64,000 bases of DNA from Symsagittifera roscoffensis. Lineage: Eukaryota > Xenacoelomorpha > Acoela > Convolutidae. A model generated the notes under the pieces. It made no database searches. It saw only the letters and a program-made list of their open reading frames with translations, and was not told the origin of the DNA. Positions within the stretch are counted from its first letter, which is position 1; every line of letters begins with the position of its first letter. The stretch covers positions 1 to 64,000 of the forward strand of contig NW_026970860.1 in NCBI RefSeq assembly GCF_963678635.1. The letters run 5' to 3'. A program made the position numbers and the translations under genes. Of the stretch, positions 35,738 to 46,400 are shown piece by piece.

Positions 35738-36764
35738 AAACATTACGTTGCTCTCCTTACGAAAATCGGAACAATAAGTTTCGAGTTTTGAAATTGTTTT
35801 TAAATTTCCGCAACCCTCGTTAGGTTTGAATTGATCCAAGCAGGGAGTGCTTTTAGTTCTATAGAAAAATACAGCTCAAAATCGAAAACAGCAGATACAG
35901 AAAAGACACACACTCAAATTCCGATCATCCATCAATGATTAAAAGAAGCTACAGCAAGACTTACTTTTTTTCTGGATTTTGGATCTCGAGATAGATTGGT
36001 TTCTATTATTGTGCTTTTCAGACTTATACCTAGGTTAAAAGAAGAAAAACATAGATGTGTAGTTTTATTAGATTTAGTCTTGATTGGAGCAGTGTAATGA
36101 AAAAAATTCGAAAAAAAAAATTGTCCCAGTGTCTATATTAATAGTCTTGAAACTTTTGAATTTAAGTCTAAATTCAAGCAAATATGGTGGGAAATGAGGC
36201 TTATTTTTTCAACGAAAAGCATTTACCTTACAAATCATGGTAACGAGTGGGGGCAAGCCTTTTCAGTCATGATTTGAACAACATTAGAAAAAACTGTCCC
36301 AACGCCCAGAAAAACCGGTTTGATTTTTTGTTCAAAAGTAACAAAAAATTGTGCTCGAATTGAATTTTTTTCTTAAAACAAAATTCGATTTTTTAATTCG
36401 CTAGTTTTGACGATTTTTTTAAATCATTCAAAAGGTATTGTTGCCTGGAGCTTAAATTTGAAACACTACTTTACCTGTAATCCTTTTTCGTAAAGTTATG
36501 CGGATTTAAACACGGCATTTTTGGCTAATTTGGGACAATTAACGCGCGATATTTGGCGTTATTATCGCATCAGCTGAGGTTTAATCCGTCTTAGAAATCG
36601 ATCCGAAATCGTTCCGAAATGGTTAAAGGAAGCTTATTTGTTCAATTAATTTGTTACGAGCAGTCTTGTTTGGATTTTAGTCAAACTTTGAGTAAGCAAA
36701 GCGGACGAGCAGGCCAATTTTAGAATGAGACATTTTTTTTCATTTTTGTAATTTCAAAACTCAA
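35738..36764. other. Spacer with a diverged inverted copy of the 390 bp repeat
   Basis: Mostly AT-rich DNA without genes. The part near 36400-36600 is an old inverted relative of the 390 bp repeat, including the block with GCGCGATAT. Confidence 0.45.
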
Positions 36765-37890
36765 AATAATTTCTGCAAACAAAACTAAAAAAAAAACGAT
36801 TGAAATTTTTTCTTCGAACTCGTTTTTCTGTGGCACAGCAAATGGCTATCCTTGTTTGTTTTGACTTTCTTAGTAATTAGTAATAACTTGAAAATTTTTT
36901 CTTTGTTAGTGGAGAAACTTGCAATGGCAAAGCAGGATAACGGGCCAACTATAGGACACAGCTTCCGGCGTCGTTGGGAAAGTTGTTTTCACTTAAATGA
37001 TTTCACTTAATTGAACGGCTGAGCTTGGTTGTTTTCAATTAATTGAATGGCTGAGCTTGGTCGCGCCGGTCCAGCCGTTTCCTGAGCCGCAAGTTTGCGC
37101 CGCATCCACCTTAGTCGCAAAAGTCGCGCCTGAGTTGTTCGGTCGCAAAAGTCTGGAAATGGTAAATCTTAATTAAAGCAAAAAAAAAACGAATGATTTT
37201 CAACATCTTGTTACGATTGGTTATGAGCTGTTTATTGTTAAACTAGCTATAAGTATTAAAACTAAAAAGCTTTCATATGACACGCTACAAAGCTTTAGGT
37301 TTTGAAACTAAAATTATGATAAATAACTATTTTGCAGTTTCCTATAAAAATCTGTGCAAAACTTCAAACTTGGCCGTGAAATTGTTTTGCATGTTCTTGA
37401 TGTTGAATTTTATAATATTCTAGAAAAACTAATTTCAACTTTAAAAATATAGTCATTTGATGAAAAAAAAGCACTGCAACTTCAAAAAACCTTCGAAATC
37501 ACTATAAGCATCATAATAATTGCACTCATGTTCAGTAAACTTGAATGCAAGACATCTGATTTGCCCTTGTCTTTTCGGAATGGAGGCGGCGTGGCGCCAT
37601 ACTGCTTCTGTTGACCTCCTCCGCCAGCCGCTCCTTCCTGTTGCCCCGTCCCCCCTTGCTCGCCAGTACCTAATAAATAAATCCTTTTTCGATACTGTCC
37701 CTAAAAGTACTCGGCTCTTCTACCGTTTGCCCAATGCCATTTTCATAGGTTTCTTAATCTTTTCCACGCTGTACAATGTTACAGTTGCGATGATGTCGTC
37801 GAAAATTGCTATTACATCCACAGTTTGTCATCATCTACAAAATCGCTCAAGGAATACCCCGGGTTGACCGAAAAGGCTTATCATACAATT
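36765..37890. repeat. 1.13 kb tandem repeat, unit 1 (holds the empty site)
   Basis: Starts in the words TTTCTGCAAACAAAACT and is followed directly by a second unit (37890 onwards) with the same order of blocks: CTTGCAATGG..AAAGCAGGATAACGGGCC, the paired TTAATTGAATGGCTGAGC words, the GCGCCGCATCCACC block, then GGTCGCAAAAGTCTGGAAAT and the exon-like block. At about 37131-37165 it shows the uninterrupted version of the sequence into which retroelement copy 2 inserted in unit 2. Confidence 0.8.
37541..37669 (-). CDS. Probable 129 bp exon in tandem unit 1
   Basis: A minus-strand block of 129 bp, phase 1 at both ends, with acceptor TTATTAG and donor CAA|GTTTAC. It is far richer in GC than its surroundings. 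It encodes a Gly/Gln-rich stretch followed by a basic part with PPPFRKDKGKSDVLHS. The same exon with the same borders lies at 58119-58247. Two repeats keeping the exon frame suggests the tandem unit is a duplicated piece of a real gene. The protein is not recognised and other exons are uncertain. Confidence 0.45.
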
Positions 37891-38275
37891 CAAAACAATT
37901 TCTGCAAACAAAACTGAATAAAACAATTTTTGAAACTTTTTTCTTCGAACTCGTTTTTTTTGTGGCACAGAAAACGGCTATCCTTGTTTGTTTTGACTTT
38001 CTTAGTAGATAATAATAACTTGAAAGGTTTTTCTTTGTTAGTGGTGAAACTTGCAATGGGAAAGCAGGATAACGGGCCAGCTATAAGACACAGCTTCCGG
38101 CGTCGTTGGGGAAGTTGTTTTCAATTAATTGATTTCACTTAATTGAATGGCTGAGCTTGGTTGTTTTCACTTAATTGGATGGTTGAGATTGGTCTCGCCG
38201 GTCGAGCCTTTTCCTGAGCCGCAAGGTTGCGCCGCATCCACCTTAGTCGCGAAAGTCACGCCTGAGTTTTTCTGT
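37890..38275. repeat. 1.13 kb tandem repeat, unit 2, left part
   Basis: Second unit of the tandem repeat, cut by insertion of retroelement copy 2. The unit resumes at 57125. The last four bases (CTGT, 38272-38275) are the target-site duplication. Confidence 0.8.
38272..38275. repeat. Target-site duplication, left (CTGT)
   Basis: CTGT directly precedes the 5' LTR and recurs directly after the 3' LTR at 57125-57128. A 4 bp duplication is usual for Ty3/gypsy integrases. Confidence 0.8.
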
Positions 38276-38683
38276 TGGAACCTGATCTAAACTACATTTT
38301 ATGATTGGATAAATTAAATGTTTTACCAATGTAAAGTATTTAATATTAACCAATCATGATCCATCTAACTAACAACCCACTTATTTGTAAGTGCTGAAGT
38401 TACTTGTAATTTCAGCACCAGAGAGATTTGAATTTAACTTAGAAATTAGTTGGACTCTCCCGAGCACTTCAGCAGCCGCAATAAACCAGTATACCCTAGA
38501 TCTATTGAGCCTAGCAGAGACTAGTTAAACAACCTGAGACTAGATAGTATAAGAGTAAGATTAGGATCGGTATTAGACTAAGAAGTTGCACGAATCTATC
38601 CGGCCGAAAATAAGATAGCGTGACGAGCAGACGGTGTACCCTATCCGAAATTACTCTATGAGTTACACCTCGGTCTTAACTCA
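38276..38683 (+). repeat. 5' LTR of copy 2 (408 bp)
   Basis: Starts TGGAACC, ends CTCA. It contains AATAAA at 38480-38485 and an imperfect palindrome with arms GTGCTGAAGTTAC and GTAATTTCAGCAC (near 38389-38417). It is about as similar to the copy 1 LTRs as the internal regions are, with differences such as the bases before the CTCA end. Confidence 0.97.
38480..38485 (+). terminator. Poly(A) signal in the LTR
   Basis: AATAAA in a conserved LTR context. The 3' LTR copy at 56921-56926 would be the one used to end the transcript. Confidence 0.5.
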
Positions 38684-38685
38684 TC

Positions 38686-38703
38686 TGGTGCGACCATAAG
38701 TCT
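38686..38703 (+). promoter_or_regulatory. Primer-binding site, copy 2
   Basis: TGGTGCGACCATAAGTCT, two bases inside the 5' LTR, identical to copy 1. It is complementary to the 3' end of a tRNA finishing GGTCGCACCA. Confidence 0.75.
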
Positions 38704-38771
38704 CGAACAAGACCTTACTAGATTAGAATTAACCAAAAATAGATTAGAAATTAGACAAAAACATTTACAAA

Positions 38772-39005
38772 ATGTTATACGACAATAATTTAATTGAAAT
38801 GTCTCTCCGACTCAATAGATCAGAGCCAATATTCCGAACCATAATAGAACTACCCGGAATTGGAAGAAGACATCGAACCAAAGACGACATACGACAAAGT
38901 AGAAACTTGCCGTATAGTTATATGATAGTTCGGCAAAAGCCAGAACAAACTTTTATATTTCGAATACTACTTGCAATGAATTTAGATTTCCATTTGCAAA
39001 CATAA
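38772..39005 (+). CDS. ORF0 of copy 2: 77-residue leader ORF
   Basis: First frame after the PBS, starting MLYDNNLIEMSLRLNR and ending NLDFHLQT. It has the same length in copy 1, with mostly conservative changes. The middle is basic (IGRRHRTKDDIRQSR). No domain is recognised. It lies about 930 bases before ORF-b, so it is either translated alone, spliced to something further on, or acts as an upstream ORF. An in-frame stop shortly before the ATG supports this ATG as the start. Confidence 0.5.
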   Translation: MLYDNNLIEMSLRLNRSEPIFRTIIELPGIGRRHRTKDDIRQSRNLPYSYMIVRQKPEQTFIFRILLAMNLDFHLQT

Positions 39006-39936
39006 AACCTTGAAGTTAATCTTCAAAATCATTTCAGGCGCTAAACAAAATTAATATTATACAATAACGATTGATAAAAAGATCTAAGATCGTTTTCCTA
39101 AAACTCTGCAGTATTATACAAAACATGTTTGAAAAATATTTATTGGAAAATAAAAATAAAAATTAGTAGCATGACAATAAATGGTTAGTAATCATAAATC
39201 ATCTTGTTGTTCCAGCTTCATCATCTAAAACATAACAGCAATCATCAACCCACTAATATCATCAAAACACTAAATCTTTCCTTTACACACATCTAAAATT
39301 TTATTAAAACTTAAAGTCACTTAATTTTAAAACCAGATCATCAAGGCTTATCCTTGGATCTTAAATCATTTTCTACTTAATTAAATTTCAAAATTGATCA
39401 TCAAGGCTTATCCTTGGATCAAACAGAACAACTTTGTTCTCCCCCACCCACTTAATTAGTGTCTAACGACCTCAAACGTCGATTCACTACCCAACCCTTT
39501 CTAAAGACCCAAGACTAATAGAAATTTTTAAACAAAACTAATCATTCAAATTAGGATAAACAGTGAAGAACTTCGGTTAATCATCCTTCACTTGACCCCC
39601 CCTCTTACCAGACCCAGGATAAATCTTAGACTTAGTAAGTTTAAAATAGTATCTAACGAACTACTCGCGTTCTAATTATACCTGAACCTTGTGGATCGAT
39701 TTACTATTCTCCAACCCTTGAACACAATCACTACCCCTAAGTAAGATTAAGTAAGTTAACACCTTAGCTTATACTAGTCACGAGAAAGTAAAAATCATTC
39801 TTCGGAATCGATATACTTTTCTCTCCAACCCTGAACAAATAGACCCAGGTTAAGCTAACCAAAAAATCGTAAGAACTAACAGTTTAGGAAAATAGAAATC
39901 ATTTAACAACCTTTTGCATCCGTCATCCTAAACCTT
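39006..39936 (+). promoter_or_regulatory. 5' leader of copy 2
   Basis: About 930 bp without a good frame. Two direct copies of a block with AAGGCTTATCCTTGGATC lie near 39342-39360 and 39403-39420. Three spaced copies of a motif TCGATNNACT..CCAACCCT lie at 39479-39500, 39696-39718 and 39808-39832. All are kept in copy 1. A packaging or translation-control role is plausible, because Ty3/gypsy and retroviral leaders hold such signals, but it is not shown. Confidence 0.55.
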
Positions 39937-40404
39937 ATGTCATTTAAAAACCTAGGAAATAAACAAACAATCATTTTACACAATTGTGAAATAGATAACA
40001 AAAAATACGACCTTGTAATCACACCTCATACACAAACAGTTGGATACATTCGCACAAAACGACAAACACTAAAGAGAAAAATAATAACTAAACAAAGACA
40101 AATAACACGAAAAAGATTTTCAAAAAATCGAAACGCATTTTCAGAATCAGAAACCAACAGTTTAGACGAACTCTACAAATTAAAAGAATCAATAGATAAA
40201 AATTACCCACAACACGATCAATTATATTTTTCTGACTCAGAAACAACTTCAAATTCATCACAAAGAGGAAAAAGAAGAATAAAAAAACAGTACAAACACA
40301 AACCAGTACATTTATACAATTGGAATCAACCAATTCGACACATTAATAATTACATATTAACAGTCATCGAACGGAAAAATGAGTTCAACGCACACCCCAG
40401 GTGA
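39937..40404 (+). CDS. ORF-b: basic 155-residue protein overlapping gag
   Basis: Starts MSFKNLGNKQTIILHNCEID. The central part is strongly basic (TKRQTLKRKIITKQRQITRK), followed by an acidic Ser-rich stretch and a second basic patch. The frame overlaps the gag start by 26 bases in a different register. No family is recognised. The basic composition would suit nucleic-acid binding, but that is inference from composition. In copy 1 it is closed by an early stop while the rest is conserved. It could also be an N-terminal piece joined to Gag by frameshifting, since gag lies in the +1 frame. Confidence 0.65.
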   Translation: MSFKNLGNKQTIILHNCEIDNKKYDLVITPHTQTVGYIRTKRQTLKRKIITKQRQITRKRFSKNRNAFSESETNSLDELYKLKESIDKNYPQHDQLYFSDSETTSNSSQRGKRRIKKQYKHKPVHLYNWNQPIRHINNYILTVIERKNEFNAHPR

Positions 40405-43400
40405 CGAAACTCCAGATGATGATGAAATCTTTCCTTTTATAGTAGACGCAGATACTGATAGAGGACAACACATATTTTGTCAAAATTTACTCGTAAATTT
40501 ATTTGAACCCGGAATCAGTCCATGTAAAACAGAGTTCCCCGATGTAAAAATCAAAAGACAAATCATAGATCACTATCTAAAAGATATATGCAACATAACA
40601 CAGCAGTATGGAATCTACTCTATAGAATTCACTTCCCCAAACCATAATAATAGAACATATACTATTCAAACAGACGATCTTGATTTAGAATTTTCAAAAG
40701 TTTTTTCAGAATATATAAAAAGCATCCAATACCATAACTCACAAAGAGCAAACTCCATATTCACCAATGAAGTTTTCGCAATAATATATAGTTATATTTC
40801 GATATTAGAAAATGAACTCCCACTAACAAATGTCTCACCGACAGAAACATCCAAACATTTGAAAGTACGACATGAAATTACACTACTCTCTAGTTATTTA
40901 AACATCATTAAAGAAAATTTCACGAAAGACGACGTTTCACAACATACCAAACACGATTTACAAAAAATTTTGGCATGGTTCATAATAGATTATTTCACAC
41001 ACAATATTGATTTAATTGCACAAGCAAGAAAAAATTTTCGATCCCAAAATTCGAACGATGATACCGCTATCACAGAACAATCAGATTATGTTTGGGACCC
41101 CGAATGGTCTCATCCCGCATTTATAAGCTTTCCACAATCAATCTCAAGTCAAGCAATAGGTACAATATCTTACATAAGAGATTACGTAAGAGTAATACCA
41201 TTAACAATTGATGCAACACCATTAAACTATAATACATTTTTACCCGATACACAAAATAATAGTTTAAACTCTACAGTCATACACAACGAAAATCTCAATG
41301 GAACTAGGAATCTTACTCAACAAGATATCCAGACACCATCACACTTCATAAATGAAGAAATTGTACACACAACAACTACACAACAAAGTATTTCACCAAT
41401 ACGCCCAAATTTAACAACACCAAGAAATACAAATCCTTCACAAACACAGGTAACCTTACAATCAACCGTTAAACCTTCGGTTGCTCCTAAATATTCACAT
41501 ATGGATTACCAAACATACAGACCCATGACAATACCATCAAAAACACGTAAAACATTCACTAGAAACAACTTTGCAGACCATAATTATAATTATACACATC
41601 CATCAAAAACAAATTATCAACCACAAAGGAATTTTAATCAATATACAAAACCTCGAAACTGGGATAACCCAACGGCCCAATATAATTCCAAAAATTTTCA
41701 ACCAAATCCTCCACAGGATCGCAGTGAAAATTACCCATTTTTTCAACAAAATAAAAATAAAAAACAAACATCTTATCAAATGGATTATTTATCCTCAGAT
41801 GATGACTTCTTACAACCAGATATATTTGCACCAAATACTCAAGAATATCGTAGACAAGGAATACAGAAAACACGTACAAATCATAGAAATTTTTCTCCAC
41901 AACCGATAGATGCACAATATCAACAATCAATTCAACAACAAAATCCAATTAATATACAAACTTTTCAACCAATTCAACAACAAAATCCAATGACTGCACA
42001 CTCGTATCAACCATCACAAATGCAAAATGAAATACCACTCCCATATTATCTTCAACAACATGAAATAACAAGAAACCAACTTTCAAATTTTTCTCAAATG
42101 CCAAATGCAGCAGAATCATTACAAATGACAATGAATCCATACCTAATGGGTGGATCATCAATAACATCAAACAAACCTTTAATGGTTTTCACAGGAACAG
42201 ACCCTGAATACTCTGTAGAAGATTATTTAAATGCAGTAACAGCAAATTTGATTTTAAACATTGGACCTGAACCAATTAATACGCCACTACATCAAAACTG
42301 GATACATCGACGCACAGCGTTGATACAAACAACCTTAGATGGCGCAGCCCAAAAATGGTTTTCAGTACTACCTCTAGAAATAAAATCAAACTGGAAAAGA
42401 TTTACACAAGAATTTTCAAAAATGTTTGACTCCGAAAGAAACAAACAACAACAAAGAGTTTTATGTAATGAAATTCGTAGATTACCAAACGAAACCATCA
42501 AGCAAATAGCAGTACGAATCGAAACACTAGTTCGAAAAGCATACTCACTAAATACACATGACTATAAAAACACAAAGATGACAGAAATCTTAATGATGAC
42601 CTTAACACCACAATTAAGGAAAATAGCAATAAAAAAGAGAGCATCCCATCCTTCTTCAATTCGAGAACCCGATTTAGATTTTCGAAAACTAGTAGACAAA
42701 TTAGAACAAGCAGAAATCACGATGAAACTAGAAGAAACGGAAAATCTGAAATTACAATACGTTAACAAAATTGAAACGACTTCCACTAATATTAATAATA
42801 TACAGGAATCAGAAACAGACCTCGTTGAAAAAATCACTGAAATACTCAATATTTACGAAAAGAACCCGAACTTTAAAGGCAAACCATCTTTCAAAAAATG
42901 GTGTAATTATTGCCGCCGATACGGACATAGTATTTCCGAATGTAGACAAAAACAGCAAGATAGTCAAAATAAACCTCAAAAATACAAAGAACCAAATAAA
43001 TCATTCTATCAATACATGAAAAAAGATCAAAATCTACCGAACAAAACAGTTCACAGCAACAACAGTTCAGGAAAACCACTCCCGAACAATACAAATTATA
43101 CAAGAAATCAATCACCATATAACTCAAGTTATAGAGGAAGATCACCAGAACGAAGAAACACGTATAATCCATCACAAAATCACTACAATAGACCAAATAG
43201 TAGAAATAACTACTCCAGATCAAATTCAAATACACAACGATTTGTTTCTAGATCTAATTCCCAATCAAGAAATAACTACTATCCAAACAACCAATCACGA
43301 AATTCATCATACAATAGGAATAGAAACTACTCCTATAATAGAAATAGAAGTTATTCAAACAACCGAAACCAGAATTACCCGAACAATCGATCAAGGAATA

Positions 43401-46400
43401 ACTCATATAATAGATCGAACTATAACAGACCAAACAATAATTACCAAAACAGATCGCGAAATAATTCACAAAATCGACACCCAAGTTATAATAATCGTTA
43501 TAGAAATTATTCCCAATCACCACATAGGAATAATAATAACTATAATAATTCTAATAATCGTCACAGAAGCAGTACACCTAAACATCAAAGACAAATCAAT
43601 CAAGTACAAGCTAACCCAGAAACAACATCAGACCCTCCAGGTATTGATGACACAGTAACTGATACGTTACAACTCAATCAAATAAACTGTACATCATCAG
43701 ATTCAGAAAGTGATACTGAAAACACTCTTGCTATCAATATGATAAAAGTCGAAAATGACTATGAATCTGTCATATATGAACAACCCTTTCCATCACATAT
43801 ATATGAAAATCAATCAGAATTTCTTCAAAATAATTACACTACACCCATAAATTCCACACCAACGACGCAAGAAACAAATGAGATAAACACTACAAATCAA
43901 ACCAATAAAAATACCAAAACAAAATGCTTGAATACAAACCACATTTATCAAAATATACAAAAAGAACAACCCAAAGAAAAAATTTGGACAATACCATTTC
44001 TCTTAGAAAGCCCAAGAAATAAAGAAATTCAACCACCAGACCTTGAAATAGATTTTTTAATTGATTCAGGAGCAGAATCAAACATAATAAACATTCCCAC
44101 ATGGAATGAAATAAAAACTTTACATCCAAAGCTGACACCTCTTGAAACCTCCAGTAAGCTAGCAACAGCACAAGGATCAACATTGATAAACTACGGAAAA
44201 ATCCAATTATTTCTCCTCCCTACCAGAACAATGGAGCAAAGCAAAATTTTAAATAAGCCATTTAAACAAATATTTCATATCACTGATATTAAATATAATA
44301 TCATTGGAATACCCTTTATTTCAAAGTATATACCAACAATTAACATACTAAATAGTAAAATATTAATCAAAGATAAATATACAAAAACAAAAGACACATC
44401 CTTAACATTTTTTCAAAGATTAAATAAACAACCACCATTCTTTTCAAAATTTTATCCGATATTTAACCAACAAAGAAAACACCTGAAACCACTATCAGGA
44501 AACATCTATAATTTTTCAATCAAACAAGTTCACCAATATGATAAAGAACAAAACAAACAAAAATTTTATATGTCAGATTTTGAATTCAAACCTATTCATA
44601 AATTTTTCAAAATCACAATCTCTTCAATAAAATATTTGAAAAATTCGAATTCCGATATCATTTCCTTACATGTCTATAATAATACACCTTACCAAGTAAC
44701 ATTACCTTTAGGACTTTTAGGATATTGTGAAACCAACGCTACAATATCACCAATACACGAAAAAGCCTATCGCGTAAATAATATACTCCAATTACTAGAT
44801 ATTTGCCAATCTACAATTCTTAATGAAGAATTATCTATAAATAATATAATAAGTAACGAAAACAGAAATACGGATTATTTCACAAAAACTCCATATTTCA
44901 AACCTACATTCAACATAAGTAACTACACAGCAGACCAACAGAAATTTTTAACAATGTTTAATTTCCAACATTCACAAATAACACAAGACGAATTCGAAAA
45001 ATTAGCCAAACAGCTAATTAAATATTCATCAGTCTATGCAACATCAAAATTCGATGTTGGAAAAATCAGTTCATCACTACATCTCCCGTTAAAACCAGAC
45101 GCAGTTTTCAAAAAACAGAGAGCAAGTAAAGTACCAATTCACTTACATGATAAAGTAAACAGATTACTCGATATTTTAGAACAGTACAATATTATATCAC
45201 CAGTTAATAAAGAAGAACAACCAAAAGGCAACACATTCATCAACCCCGTTATCATTCTAGCTAAAGGAGAATCATTAAAAATCGTTCTCGACGCTAGATA
45301 CCTCAATTCACTCATAGATGAATCAAAATGTAATTGGCCCATTGAACCAATACAAGTTATTTTAACAAAAATAAATGGCAAATACTTCACAACCGCCGAT
45401 ATGAATAGTGCATACAATCAAATGCCACTAGATGAACAATCACGACGTTTAACACAATTTGTTATCGGAAACCAACAATATGAATTCAACCGCTTATTCT
45501 ATGGAATATCCATAGGACCAGCAGCATTTTCAGCTTTTATGAGCAAAATTTTTAGACCACTAATACTCAAGAAAAACGCAATCACCTATCTAGACGATGT
45601 TTTTATGCAATCACAAACAAAAGACGAAATGTTCAGTGTTTTAGAAAAATATCACCAAATACTTCAGAACGAAAATCTGAAGGCCGCCCCCGATAAATCA
45701 CACTTCTTTTTGACAAGAGTTAAATTCTTAGGACATAACATAGAAAGAAAAACAATCACTCCACTGAAATCACGCATTGACGCTATTCAAAAACTTCAAC
45801 CACCAACAAATAAAAAGAAAATCCAAGAATTCCTTGGAATGTTAAACTTTTTAAGTAAATATGTTTATAAAATGCAATTATATCTACGACCATTTTATAA
45901 CATCCTTAGACAACAAAATAACTTTGAATGGAATACAGAACATCAAGCACGATTCGAAGAAATAAAGAAACTTTTAACTGAACAAATTTCAAATACAATT
46001 CCAGACCCTGATCAACCATTTTATGCAATGTGCGATGCTTCGAACTTTGGCATCGGCGCAGCATTATTACAATCACATAATGGTACAAACAAAATGAACC
46101 TTATATCAGCAAACTCCCGATTATTCACTCAAGCAGAGCTACGACTCTCAACCCTAATGAGAGAATGTACAGCCATAATCTATACACTTACAGAATATGA
46201 ATTTCTGATACTTGGATCAAAACATCCCACAGTTTTATTCACAGACCACAAACCAATCATCTTTCTTTTTACACAAAAATCTAACCCAAACCACCGAGTT
46301 TACAGATTTCAATTAATTCTAATGAAGTTTCCAAACTTACATATAGTTTGGACTGCAGGAAAAAATCTTGCATTACCAGACACCTTAAGTCGAAATACAC

